NCBI GenBank assembly: GCA_000149265.1
Contig: CH003412.1
Location: 1,918,076 to 1,982,075 of the forward strand
DNA length: 64,000 nucleotides
DNA from: Ciona savignyi
Lineage: Eukaryota > Chordata > Ascidiacea > Phlebobranchia > Cionidae
Direction of reading: 5' to 3'
The stretch's first letter is position 1. Every line of letters begins with the position of its first letter. Below the pieces are notes generated by a model, which made no database searches, had not been told where the DNA came from, and saw nothing but the letters and a program-made list of their open reading frames with translations. Positions 1-11,736 of the stretch are shown one piece after another. Made by a program: the position numbers and the translations under genes.

Positions 1-181
1 TAATTTTAAAAAAATTTACCAATGAACACCCCTAACCCAAATGTCATATGCACAGCAACAGCATTAAATATTTAAACAGCAATGAATGATAAAAGACACA
101 CACCACATTTATAATACTGAAATCCATATAATTTAATATTAGGGTAACTATTTAAAGTTATTTCCTACCAAATTGCACTGC
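1..181. other. AT-rich 3' flank of RNF25
   Basis: This stretch lies just downstream of the RNF25 stop codon on the minus strand. I see no open frame or repeat in it. It presumably carries the 3' untranslated region and polyadenylation site of that gene. Confidence 0.4.
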
Positions 182-3100
182 TTAATTTTTAGGTTTAAAT
201 CCAGGTGGACAGTTACTTGTACCTCTAGCTTCAGAAACTTTTGACATTTCAAAAGATTCTAATCGTTTTGAACAGCTAGATTTTGCTAAAGTTTTAGTAG
301 GTTTAAAAGATGGGATGTCTGAGCGTCCTAAATGAGAACTTTGGCCAATCTGTCCATCTTGTTGAGGGATTCTACATGATTTAGATTGATTGTCAGATTT
401 AATAAAGTTGGAATTTTCACTGTATTTTGGTTTACGCTTGTCATTGAATTGTTTCGATCTAGGATTGTTGTGATTTCTGTATTTTTGCGTTGTTTCTCGG
501 TGGAAATAATTTCTATTGGATTCTGGCCGATGAGGCTGGTGCTTGTTCCTACTGGTGTTGTATTGCTTCGGTTTTGTTTGATGATTCTTTAATTTATCTG
601 ATTTCCCACTTGCTTGATTTTCATTGTTGGAAGATACATTAGATTTTGCAGCAAGATCATCAGACTTTTGCTGAATCTGGAAATTTATGAAGAGCAATTA
701 ATATTAATGACTCTTGTTAATTTTGGTTTCATAATTAAAATAAAAATGTTCATGACATGATGGGTAAGTTGCACATTTTTTCTAATACAACTAAATGAGC
801 TGTTAAAACAGTGCAAATAACAACATGAAAAAATGTAAATATAATACAATCATGTTTAATAAATTTACCAATTTAATGGATTTTGCATTTCTTACCACAG
901 AAAGTAAATGTTTATTTTTTTCTTGTTCCAAATCAATTATACCACCAAGTTTTACTTGTCGTTCATAAATTTTCTGAAGCCTCGCAGAATTTTGTTGACT
1001 AATTTTCTTTACATCCACAGTGGCTTCCTGTAAATGTAAAAATACCAAATCTGGAATTTATTTTACAAAAAAATATGAAAAAAATTAAAGGTGTAATCTA
1101 TAACAAATGTCTTATAACATAGATCTCAGATTGTGCCGACATTCATGTATTTATAAATGTAGATGTATTTAGGTTATTTTGGATGTATTACCTCGTTTGA
1201 TAATGGCTTCTTTGCTCGCATCAATGAGTTAACATCTATCTCAATCAACTCCCTGCAAATTGGACAAGGCACTTCCATTGGTATCCTTTGATTTACTTTC
1301 ACTGGTTGCTCAGCAGGTTGGGCTATGGTTTGAAAATATTCATAGTTCTGCCGATAATGATCAAAATATTGTAGGAGGCAAAATGAATGCATGTGGTGGA
1401 AGCATGGTGTCTTCAACAGGTCTTCCTCAGCCTTAGAAAAAGAATGTTTAAACAGACATTCTTAAAAAGCACAAAGTGCATTTTGGAAATTACATGAAAA
1501 ATGAACGTTTAATAAATTTAAAAAATAAAAACTTTAAATTATACAATGAAATTGTACTTCGGCAAAAAATGCTTTACTTTTTTGTGCTTTATAAATGCTT
1601 TTTTATTTTATTTATACTCAGTGCCATTTTAGGTGCATGCAACAACTACATATACAGTGTGTATTATAAAGCTTAAACATCGGTAGTGAGATTAAAACCT
1701 GACATCTGCTAGTCAGTTGTGTCCCTGGGCAATTCACTAAAGCGAGACGTGCTAAACACAGTAGTTTGAGGGGTTAATCGGTGTATAAATTCTTTCTTGT
1801 AGAATTTCCCCTTTCAACATACATCCATTCATTGAGTCAAATATACCTGAAATAACTGAAGGCAAACTGGACACGGATCACATGGGAGATTATTTTTTGT
1901 TAGATGTTCCTTAGCAAGTTCTATCAGGTGGAAAAAAGAGGTGTCTTCTTCTGTTAAGATCATGTGGTCCATTTTGGATTTAAGTTCATCCAAATGTTTG
2001 TCTGACAATCCACGTGAAGTACTAAACTCAATTTGCAGATGTTCAACAGGATACTGCAATACATACACAAATATATACATATATATTAAGCGGAGGCAGT
2101 CATAAAGTTAAAAATCATAGTCTTAACTTAACGCTACAGAATTACAAATACTGAGAAAACAGTTTAGAACCTAGTGACAGTACTGACCATGGAAATTATG
2201 AAAATATAATAAAAATAACTAAAAAAAATAGCTCCTTATTTGTATAAAATAATAAACTTTTGCAAACATCTGGCAAAAACAACATGTTGACACCTAACAC
2301 TCCCAAGTACATCCTCTATATTTTTTATTGTAATATTTGAACCAGGCAACAATTTAAAACCTTATGCAACTTTATTGCTAAGCAAGCCTAAGTATTCATA
2401 CAGCACTAGGACTTTACACTTCATAAAAGAACATCAAGATTTTGTCCAAAAAAAAAGAAATGAGTGAGTGAATATTTTCTAAATAATTAAATCAAAATCA
2501 TAATCATACACTTATTTAAAAGGGAACTGGATGTATTTTTGATTATACTAAATATTATAAAAAACCTTCTTCGGTATGTGAAATACAAGTTCCAACTTGA
2601 GGTATTGTGAGTCAAGGTCATCAGCAGTGGCAGGATACAAACAGATTCTCACTTCACACACTCGATTACTGTAATTCAGTTACATTGTGTAGTAAGGGTT
2701 ATTGGTCTTGTTATTTGTTCAAACACTGGAAGATTGCAGTTTGGATCAAACACAGCACTATCTATGTGGTTTAGTTCTGTGGGCAAGCCGCAGTGGATTT
2801 TAGGACAAGTATTAAGGTAACAACTAGGGCTGCAACGAGGGTGCCTCTAAATACTACAGGATCGCTTGAGCGCTTGGATCACTTAGATTGCTATGAAAGA
2901 TAATTCTAACCTCATCCCAAACACTAATCTCAACCCCAAAACTACCTTTAACCTCAACCCTAACATTAATATGATGGTTTTTTCTAATTACGAAGTATAG
3001 TAAGCGATCCAAGCGCTCCAAGCAACCTGTAGTATTTAGAGGTACCGTTGCACTTTAAAAAAGTATCGATAATCAGGTCAAGAGGTCATGTATCACAACA

Positions 3101-5748
3101 ATCATAATTATTATTTGTTAACAATTCCTAACATCCAAACTCTCTGTAAAGGATTGAAACAAGTTCCTTAATGAGAATAAAACTACAGTTTGATTCTAAA
3201 TAAGGCTTGTAGATGAAATCAACTTTATTTCGAACTATTGCATAAAACAGGGGTGGGCAACTTCTCTAGTCGGCGGGCCAGATGTCGGAAATTGAATTCC
3301 TTGGTGGGCCTGATTATTAGATGAATGATATTCAATATCTTAACCACATATTTATTTACCAAATGATTGGCATGATTTCCATGTTTCGTCAAAAAATGAC
3401 GACTAATGTTGTACTCTTTTAATACCGCAACACTCTGACCACACAGTAAACATACTGCTTTGTTGCCAACCTTTGTAAAAAATACTTTGGTAACCAATCT
3501 TTTTTAATTGGTCGACACTCTCTGTCAACTTTACGCTTCTAAGGATATTTCATGTTTAATAATCCGCAATAATTTATAAAATCCATTTATATTTAGAATT
3601 TAAATATAACTGATAACAGCTAAATAAAACTAACACTAACAATCAAGCACCCAGTTGTAAGATTTATCGTCGCCATTATTGTTTATATTATATCGATGTC
3701 ACTAGGGAATAAGATCACTATTGTATTCCTTTTTTTCCCACCATTTCACCGATCTATAAAACGCTAGTTTTTTACTGCCTGAGCATTATCGTGAGGTAAT
3801 CGGTCTTTTGGTAGTTTTAGTATGTTTGGAATTATCGGTTATTGTTAATTTTAGGAATGATGCGTTGGTTTTTTCTTTTAGGAATGATGCGTTGGACCAC
3901 ATTAGAGAGTGTGGTTAAATACAGACAGCGGGCCGGACCTGGGCCACATTACAGGTTATCGTTAGATACAGTCTGGGGACCGGTTAAAATCCCTTCACGG
4001 GCCGGACCCGGCCCGCGGGCCGTATGTTGCTCACCCCTGGCATAAAACATACAAACCGATGTGCAAAACCTAACCACACCTTATGACTACTTAAGGATGA
4101 AACCATGTATTTGAGTAAGAAACGAAAATATTGCCACATGGCGTTGTATAAATTAAAATGTATGGTACCATTGCCGTAATAAACTATGTATAAATGAACA
4201 GGATCATTATAACAAATTAGCCCTAATAATGCACAATGATAGATGTAGAACTAGGAATTATTGCGATCATTACATCACAATAACAAGTGTTGCGAAGTGT
4301 GTTCGACATACCAATCCGTTTGTGATTGCATAAACGCTTTTTTTATATTACTCAAAGATGCATTTTTATATAAAAGTTCTCCTAATAAAGTAATGCGCCT
4401 TTAATACGATAATCTAGATTGTATCGTATTTGAGTAGTATCGATAGTAACGCGATTATCAATATATATCGTTGCAGCCTCAGTAAAAAACCAGTGATGGT
4501 TAAATCTTCTGTAGAAATATATTTTATTACCGTGGCGTCTCCTAAAATTCATTGTGAATTGTAGAAATAGGAAGGCCGGCTTCCTGTTTTTTAATTTTAA
4601 AGTTTTAAAGAAATTGGCATTCAATAACCATGATAAATATCAAAAAGTACCTGTGTCTTTTAATTTGCAGTTGATCATCATATATGGATTGTAGAACCAA
4701 AATTTCATCTTCCAGGTAGCTTTAAAATAGTAAAAAATAAGATGGTAAAATTTGCAAGTGACAGCGGTAGGACACAAAATTTGCAAGTAAAAAATTCATT
4801 ATAAAAACAGATTGCAGACAAAATTAAAAGATAAGAAAAGCTTATTCGATGAAAGGTTGGGCGGTTAGAGTTAGGATTATTCTTAAATTAGCTTTGGCAT
4901 CATGGTGTGCATGTGCACTGTGCAGTATAGAAAATCTTTACAGCACAATTGCCATGCTTTTTAGATGGGTATACAACATTTAAAGGTTGCAAGGTGATTT
5001 GCACTGTCATTTTATCACCAATAATGCACCGGGACATATATTTGCAATGTACATAAATGTCTTACAGCCCAATCATCGTAATTCAATTGGGACAGGTTGA
5101 TTAAAAAAACTAACATTATTTAAAGTAAACACATAATAGAGGAGAAAATGATTACTGGTATTTATACTTGATGCCTATGTTTCGCACAAAATCGTTCTGA
5201 CAATTTTATGGCTAATAGTCTGTTAGGACTGCGACAACTTCATGGAAGGTTGGGTTATTATTCCTATTTACTTGCGACCAAGACAAAACTCTCAGATAGT
5301 AATTAATTCAATACAATACAATTTTTATTTTCAATATATGCGGACATGACAGATTATATACCAAAAGAGGCCGCAGCCCAAGAGAGTAACTCCCCAGGTT
5401 TCTAATATCTTCTCACTCTAATGACATGTTTCGACACTGAATTAATCGCTGCTCGAAAACAAAGGACAGCATGTTAGTATGATAGGAAAAAAGGAACGCC
5501 CAGAAATGTTAAACCTGTTGTCCAGTTAAAGGGAAATTACAACCGTATGATGAGGGAATTATATGAAACTACTGATAACGAGGACATCAAGCGCTCCTGT
5601 AGTATTTAGAGGCACATGAAGTACACAATAAACAATGAGAATTCGCGAAATTGCTACAAGTTTTAAACAAGCTATTATCTAAGAAATAATTAAGCCCGTG
5701 GGCAGGAAAATTTGCGTTTTACCTGTTGTTAGATCCAGAATTGTCCAT
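182..5748 (-). CDS. RNF25: E3 ubiquitin-protein ligase RNF25 (RWD + RING)
   Basis: The gene has seven exons: 5748-5723, 4719-4651, 2668-2566, 2053-1847, 1431-1192, 1027-896 and 670-182. All phases fit and give about 421 residues (human RNF25 is about 460). Exon 1 is only 26 nt (M-D-N-S-G-S-N-N) and its phase matches exon 2. Exons 2-4 encode an RWD domain (LEDEILVLQSIYDD, CEVRICLYPA). The RING starts with CPVC at the end of exon 4 and continues with CFHHMHSFC and CPIC in exon 5, with a long insert between, as in RNF25. Exon 6 has the diagnostic GGIIDLEQEKNK segment found after the RING in vertebrate RNF25. The last exon is basic, Asn/Lys/Ser-rich and probably disordered. Known family role: RING E3 working with UBE2D/E enzymes, implicated in NF-kB signalling and ubiquitination of stalled ribosomes. 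The 5' end is inferred from phase only. Confidence 0.92.
2839..3044. mobile_element. Small inverted-repeat element (copy 1) in RNF25 intron
   Basis: The two ends are inverted repeats: GGTGCCTCTAAATACTACAG on the left, and the same 20 bases with one mismatch on the right strand-reversed. Just inside both ends are CGCTTGGA/GCGCTTGGATC-like short repeats. The middle is rich in CCTAACC/CCCTAAC-like runs. A second copy lies at 54746-54987 and a solo end near 5590-5612. There is no coding capacity. It is a MITE-like element; I could not find a clear target duplication. Confidence 0.7.
3248..4039 (-). mobile_element. hAT-type DNA transposon remnant with transposase zinc finger
   Basis: The element begins CAGGGGTGGGCAAC and ends with the near-complement GTTGCTCACCCCTG. 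It is flanked by a perfect 8-bp direct repeat GCATAAAA (3240-3247 and 4040-4047), the target-site size of hAT elements. On the minus strand, 3497-3360 encodes a C-x2-C...H-x4-H segment (CLLCGQSVAVLKEYN, then RHFLTKH). This is the BED-type zinc finger found at the N-terminus of Charlie/ZBED-like hAT transposases. The catalytic core is absent at 792 bp total, so this is an internally deleted, non-autonomous copy. It sits in RNF25 intron 2. Confidence 0.85.
4140..4470 (-). repeat. Dispersed AT-rich repeat, copy 1
   Basis: The reverse complement of this segment aligns by eye with 24870-25150, including the shared blocks TATGTCGAACACA, TGATCGCAATAA, TATCATT and GGGCTAAT. The two copies are therefore in opposite orientation about 20 kb apart. 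It has no convincing coding frame. The short open frames on both copies are chance frames in an AT-rich repeat. Confidence 0.6.
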
Positions 5749-6365
5749 GGTTAAAGACATAACAGTACAGCCAAGATATCAGCTGGGCCAATGAACATCA
5801 CAGCTGGTAGGACATTGAGATACAGAAAGTTGATTTATAAATCGTATCCACAGTCGCCCATGCATGGCCACGATCAGGATAGAATTTAGTGGTAAAACAT
5901 AAAGGCAAACCGACATCACACGAAAATAAGTACTTCGCGCAGTACAGTCTAGTTGCCGAATACGCCACATATGGTCTTAGCAATGAGCCTATTATGGCTT
6001 CGAGACTGAGTGCGGTAAAAAAATTACTTCGCGCCGAGTGGTGGGATACCGCAAATATTGCAGTGTGTTGTATTTGATTTCATTTAGTTTGCAAGTGCCT
6101 TACCAAGAAGTCAACTTCTAGCTTGTGTCTTTTTTCAGTTCTACAACCTTATTATTTAGCCAAAAGACGACGCACTTATCTAAGTTGTTCAGCAAAACAA
6201 GACCTTTAAAATTTTTTAAATTAGTTGCATATTTCCAAAAACCTTTATCACTCAGGTTAAATCAAATCATTCCCTGTGCATTAGAAAACCTAAAAATCGG
6301 ATAGTTCTGTTTTGTTTGGTGTTATTTATCTTCGTACAAAAGTGCTTACTTTTCTGCTGTTCATA
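5749..6365. promoter_or_regulatory. Head-to-head spacer between RNF25 and HASPIN
   Basis: Only about 620 bp separate the inferred start codon of RNF25 (minus) and that of HASPIN (plus). The spacer probably carries both promoters. Short open frames on both strands at 5779-6077 show no family resemblance. Part of the stretch (about 6040-6075) resembles the middle of the local SINE family. I see no definite core promoter motif. Confidence 0.45.
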
Positions 6366-9300
6366 ATGAAGAAAACTATGCCTAAACTAAAAAGGCAAAG
6401 AAAAAGAAAGTTAGACAGCACATTAAACAAATCAGTTTCAACTTACGGAAGAATTCCTATTCGAATCATTTCGGTAATTACTTTCGTTCTTAATTGTTAA
6501 TGTAACTATGCCTAATTGTTAATCTAACTATATTAACATGTTTGGTATGAGAAGTTTTATACATGTTGTAATGTAGCTTATAACTACAACGCCATAAACA
6601 ACAGTGCTGAGTTTTTGGTCACTGGCTAGTTGGTTATTGTCGGCAATTCCTGGGCCCACTGGATTTTTGGGTGCTAGTAAGACTAAAAAATCGAAATCAT
6701 ATTCAGCACGCTGAATTGCTTTTGTCACCCAACATGTAATCAGGTGGGAGGCAATCTAATGATTACCCGTGGGAAAACATCTATTGCGTTTTCCCATTAA
6801 CAGAGATGTTTGAGTATTGCACATTCAGACTAAAAGAAAACAACCAGAGAAATTTTGTTTTTGTTGCACATAAAGCAAATAAATCTCCGTTCTAATTTTA
6901 AATTGTTTTAGCCAAACATCAATTGGATGAAAGCAACTGAGGAAGGTGAAAAATCTCGATGCTCCACAGCAAAGGGTTTATTCTCCGATTCAGATGGAAG
7001 CGTAATAATTAATTCTAGCATGGTTCCAAAAAATCAGGAATACGAAACAAGACCTAAAAAATTAAAAAGGTTTGCTTAAATTTATTGTTTAATATTTTTG
7101 TTGGGTGGCGTAATTTTTGTAGATCAAAAACTTTTTTGTCCTTATACAAAGAAATACCATAGTATCACAGAAATGCATTAAAATAAAAATCAAACCTACC
7201 AAGTAAAATTCCAAAACAACAAAATAAAAATATAGTTTCTAGAGAGGTAGTTAGTATTACCCCACTTACAGATAATTTGTTTAACCTTTACTGTTATTCA
7301 ATATAAAAGAATCATAAAAAATGTTTTGGGGTGGGATAAAAAGCTTAACAGCTTGTCTAAAACAATCTTGTTTTGCTGTATATAAACAATAATTATTAAT
7401 TATAAAGTTGTCATCCAGGATGTTGACCAAATTTGAACTTCAATGCAATTGGTATTTGTTTTCTAGGTCATTCCCTAAGAGAAGTACCCAAGCTAAAAAA
7501 CCCAAAAAGTTGCAAAAAGAAAATGTTCAAGTAAAGAATGCAGCTGTTTCAGTTGCTATTGCAAAAGAAAATGAACCCAATAACGAACTTTCCAATGATA
7601 CTGGAAAAAATAAGTGTATTAAACATTCCTCATTACCAGACAGTCCACATTATCCACTCTTAAATTCATGTCAAGTAAAGAACATCAATGTTACAAGAAG
7701 ACGAAAGAAAACCAAGAGTAATTTTAAAATAACAGATGGTTTATCTACTTTTACGTTTAATGAGGACCTACCAGAAGCAAATGAGACTCTAGCATGTTTC
7801 CAAAATTCTGTAATTCAAGGCTATGATGACTTCAATGAAAATTTAGATCTTTCTGACCCCGTAAAAGATTTTCGGCTGGTACAAAACAAAATCCAATCAA
7901 CACCATTGGAAAGGAAGCCGTCACACACTCCACGCACCATTGCACAAACTAGGTTGGAAGCTGAAAGCTTTTTATTTCCTTCATCGCAAGGGTAAGAAAA
8001 AATCTTATTTTGTTTTATTCACCTGTGATGCAGATTTCTTTTATTACAGTCTATTTACTATTTTTTTTGCATTGGATATGATGGTTAAATAAAGTCTTAT
8101 AATATGTACCAGAAGTTACCTCAAAACAAGTACCCCTGCATTTTTAAACCGAACAAGGCTACAATCGAAAATCAATATTCATGCCAGTCCTATGTTAAAA
8201 GAAAGCCAGCAACTGGACTTTAGTTTTGAGGTAAGAATAATCAGTCAAATACATGTTTTATATCTGATCTATATTATAAAAATGCAGATTATTACATCAT
8301 AGTAATGTTAAAATGTAGACCTAATGAACATAAACATACTCCAGTAATTTTATTTATACAAGATTAGTAGTTTTGAAAATGGAGTGTCATTATGCTGTTA
8401 ACTTCTCAATGGATCCAGATTGTTATGACAGTTGTGCTCGGGATGGTCTGGTTTATAGCAATTTGGTTAGATCGATTTAAATACTGAAATATTTTATAAT
8501 TTTCCTCTTACGCTTGATATTATATTTCCATTTAGGATGAGGATTCATTCATTAAAAGCGAAGTGGATAGTGCAAGCTTATCTACGAGCAGATCCCGGGT
8601 TCTTTCACAGTGCCAACAAACAGAACCATGCCCATTTACAAGCATTATACCAGTTGGATCACACTGCATTAAACTTGGTGAAGGGGTTTATGGTGAAGTC
8701 TTCCGATGTGTTACTACCTCTGGTCAATCTGTTGCAGTTAAGGTAATGAATTTTGTTATCGAATTCTGCTGTTTAAGTTAAAAACTTGTATAAAAAATGG
8801 CAGTCTTAGGGCTTTTGTACATGTTTTAATAATTTATAAGCGATTTTTTACCAGGTAATCCCTATTGAAGGAAGTTTTCATGTAAATGGTGAAAAGCAAA
8901 AAACCTTTAATGAAGTTTTACCCGAAATTGTGAATTCAACAGAATTATCGGATTTGTCACATGGAACCCATTGTAACCGCGGTTTCATCAAGTTGTTTCG
9001 GTAATGTACCATAATTAATGGTAGTAAGATAAAAAAAATAACTAAAAAATAAATTTGTTAACTGTAATATCCAAGTTACTTAGGATAGGATAGGATAGGA
9101 TATTCATCTTTATCCCGTGAATGGGAAAACCAAGGGGGTTAACACACGAGCAATCGTCAGATCACCTCTCGCCCATCGTAGGGTTATCGGAGCTATTGCA
9201 GTGTGTTGTATATGATAGACACGTTCCTTCAATTTGGTAGAATACATTAATCCGCTGGGTTAAGGCAATGTCCGTAAAGTGCCTTGCCCAAGGACACAAC

Positions 9301-11466
9301 CGACTAGCTAGCGACCAGTTTCGCACCTTCGACCTTTCGATTGAAAGGTAACACACTTAACCGCTACACCAACCGGCCGGACAAACTTTAGAAGATAGCA
9401 ATGTAGGTATTTGGAAACTTAATCTTTAAGGTACGTCTCAATCAGGTAACAAAATGCAAATTTAAAAAAAGTGAAGATATCAATTGATGATGTTATTCAG
9501 CCCACTTTAGTTTTAAATATTTCTAAGTGAATGATAATTTATAAATTGTAACTTCTAGTTTATTTTTTTATTTTTTAGAGTGCACTGTGCTATTGGAAGG
9601 TACCCAGATGAGCTTCTTAAGGCCTGGGATGCATTTTCCAAGAAGAAAACAAGCGAGAATGATCGGCCAGATTGCTTTGATGAACGTCAGCACTACATCG
9701 TGTTTGAATTCAATGATGGAGGGATGGATTTAGAGCATTTTAAATTCCGTAATGCTGCACAGGTGCATTAATAAATTAAATATTGATAGTATTGAGACTC
9801 AGGCACGCCGAAACTGGTAGCGATTCGGCATGATTAGTAAAAGTTTTATTAAATAATTTCGAGTCCTCGTGTTCGTCTTACATAGTTAAATTGTTAATGG
9901 GGTGATGATTGGAAACGCGTAAAAATCAGGTGATGTCTACTATGCGTCCCTGCGTTAGGCGCCACTATTGAAACTTACCAAATAAAAAATGTAAAATTAG
10001 GCTTTAATTGACCATTTCTACATATAGAAATATGTTGTCTACATTAACATTTTTAACATTGTACCTATTTAATAACCTGTTAGTGCTGGTTAACGTTTTA
10101 GTTACACAGCGCTGGAGTAACAGGCCTTCTATGAACTACATTCGTGGTACTGGGTCTACCATAGACCCTCCCACACCATTGCATTGTTATTAGCTAAAGG
10201 TTATTCCAGGCACTGTCAGTGGTCCAGCAAGTGGTGGCTGCACTCGCACTCGCTGAGAAAGCCTTGATGTTCGAGCACCGGGATTTGCACTGGGGGAACA
10301 TCTTGATTCAATCAAGTTCCGAAGCTAAAATGCAAGTTGAAGTCAACGGAGTGAAACACGATATTGCTCTACATGGAATTCAAACTCATATCATAGATTT
10401 TACTTTGTCCAGGATGACAAAAGGTTAGTGATTTCTGATAATAATCTCACCGATTACCAAACAGTGGATTGTGATATTTAAAAAAACATAAATTATTTGA
10501 TTGATTGCTCTACAATTGTAATACATATAAATATATTTAATTTGCCAAGGACACTAGTATTGTTCAGTTTTTCCTTAATGTATAATGAAAAGTTATGAAA
10601 TAAAGTATAAAAATGTTTTTACGAAGTACTATTCATTATTTGTAATTCTTTCAGTGTATTGTTTGTCACTGGGCAAAGTTAAATAGGTTTGTAATTGATA
10701 GTATAAATCAATTCTTGTTTGAACATGACAGCGAGATTGCTCTCACTGAGTTTGCTGCAAAGTAAAACACACAAAACATCAACAGGAAAAGTATCTCTTT
10801 TCCAAGACTTGTCCAACGATCCTGACCTTTTCAAGGGTGATTCAAGCATTGATTATCAGTTTGAAATTTATCGAATGATCAAAAAAGAGCTGAGCAATGA
10901 CTGGTCCCAGTTCAAGCCGAAAACGAATATATTTTGGATCCACTATCTATTGGATAAGTTCATATTTCATGTAAATACAGCTTTTTACGCAATTTACGAA
11001 GGATATTTTACTGCTGAAATAATAATGGCTAATGTAAAGATGTTGCAACATTTTATTTGTTTAATGTGTGCAGTGTGTTTTGTACCTGTTGTCGGTTCAC
11101 ATTTAAATTGTAGTTAAATTATACAGTTAACCTTTTATTAAAATGTTCTGTGATGAAAAATAATCTATGTATTAAGCATAGCATTTTTTGTTTGACACAT
11201 TTACTGTGTATTTAGATAACCATGTTTTTTCCGTCAGTATTTTTAATTAAGTAAGAAATTAACATTTATAGTGTAAGTAAAGACGACAGACTGTTATACG
11301 ATTTAGACAGTAATGAGTTAAATATTTGCAGGTGTCGTACAAGTACAAACGCTCAAAGTTGCATTCCAATTCCTTGAAGCTGTTGAAAACTTTGCATCGA
11401 ACTGTTTTAAATTATGATTCATGTTTAAACTTTTACACCAGTAGTTCATTATTTAAAAATGAATAA
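6366..11466 (+). CDS. HASPIN: Serine/threonine-protein kinase haspin
   Basis: I read eleven exons: 6366-6473, 6912-7069, 7467-7991, 8113-8230, about 8371-8466, 8536-8742, 8855-9000, 9579-9762, 10210-10423, 10786-10970 and 11332-11466, giving roughly 690 residues. The N-terminal half is basic and low in conservation. The kinase domain starts at [13 protein letters not shown] (glycine loop), with VAVK supplying the ATP lysine. It continues with the haspin-specific [18 protein letters not shown] and EVLPEI segments, the catalytic loop [10 protein letters not shown], and IIDFTLSR in place of the usual DFG, as in all haspins. The C-terminus matches the family helix ending SSSLFK. Known role: phosphorylates histone H3 Thr3 at mitotic centromeres to recruit the chromosomal passenger complex. 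The 5' border of exon 5 does not fit phase cleanly and is approximate. An AATAAA signal overlaps the stop codon. Confidence 0.94.
9081..9382 (-). mobile_element. tRNA-derived SINE in HASPIN intron
   Basis: Read on the minus strand, the right end is tRNA-like, with an A-box-like segment at its start and a B-box-like GGTGCGAAACTGG about 50 bases on. After it comes a body of about 200 bp. The other end is a short tandem tail of TATCC units (seen on the plus strand as AGGATAGGATAGGATA). Clear relatives occur at 30028, 32669, 41181, 57692 and 58828. It lies in the intron before exon 8 of HASPIN. Confidence 0.75.
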
Positions 11467-11736
11467 ATCGCTCAATCATTACGTGTTTTCAAATTTTTTG
11501 TGGAATTTTATTAATACTAGTTGTTGACGTGTTGTCCTTGTTGGAGGCAGTCGTATCTTCCTACAACTTTATCTTCACTGTGATTTTTCAGCTATTTTAG
11601 CGCAACTGCCATTAGTGCTTTTTACAAAAACTCTATTCAGTTATTACTGTAAACTACAATATCAAGATTTCTTCACCTTGATTTATATCTGCATGCATTT
11701 GTAGCTGCACAGTAGGTGTTTAAGTAACTTTAAAAC

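Noticed and set aside
10719-10785. N-terminal part of the open frame before HASPIN exon 10
   Set aside because: Splice phase and family alignment put the exon start at 10786 (GKVSLFQDL), so the earlier codons are intron.
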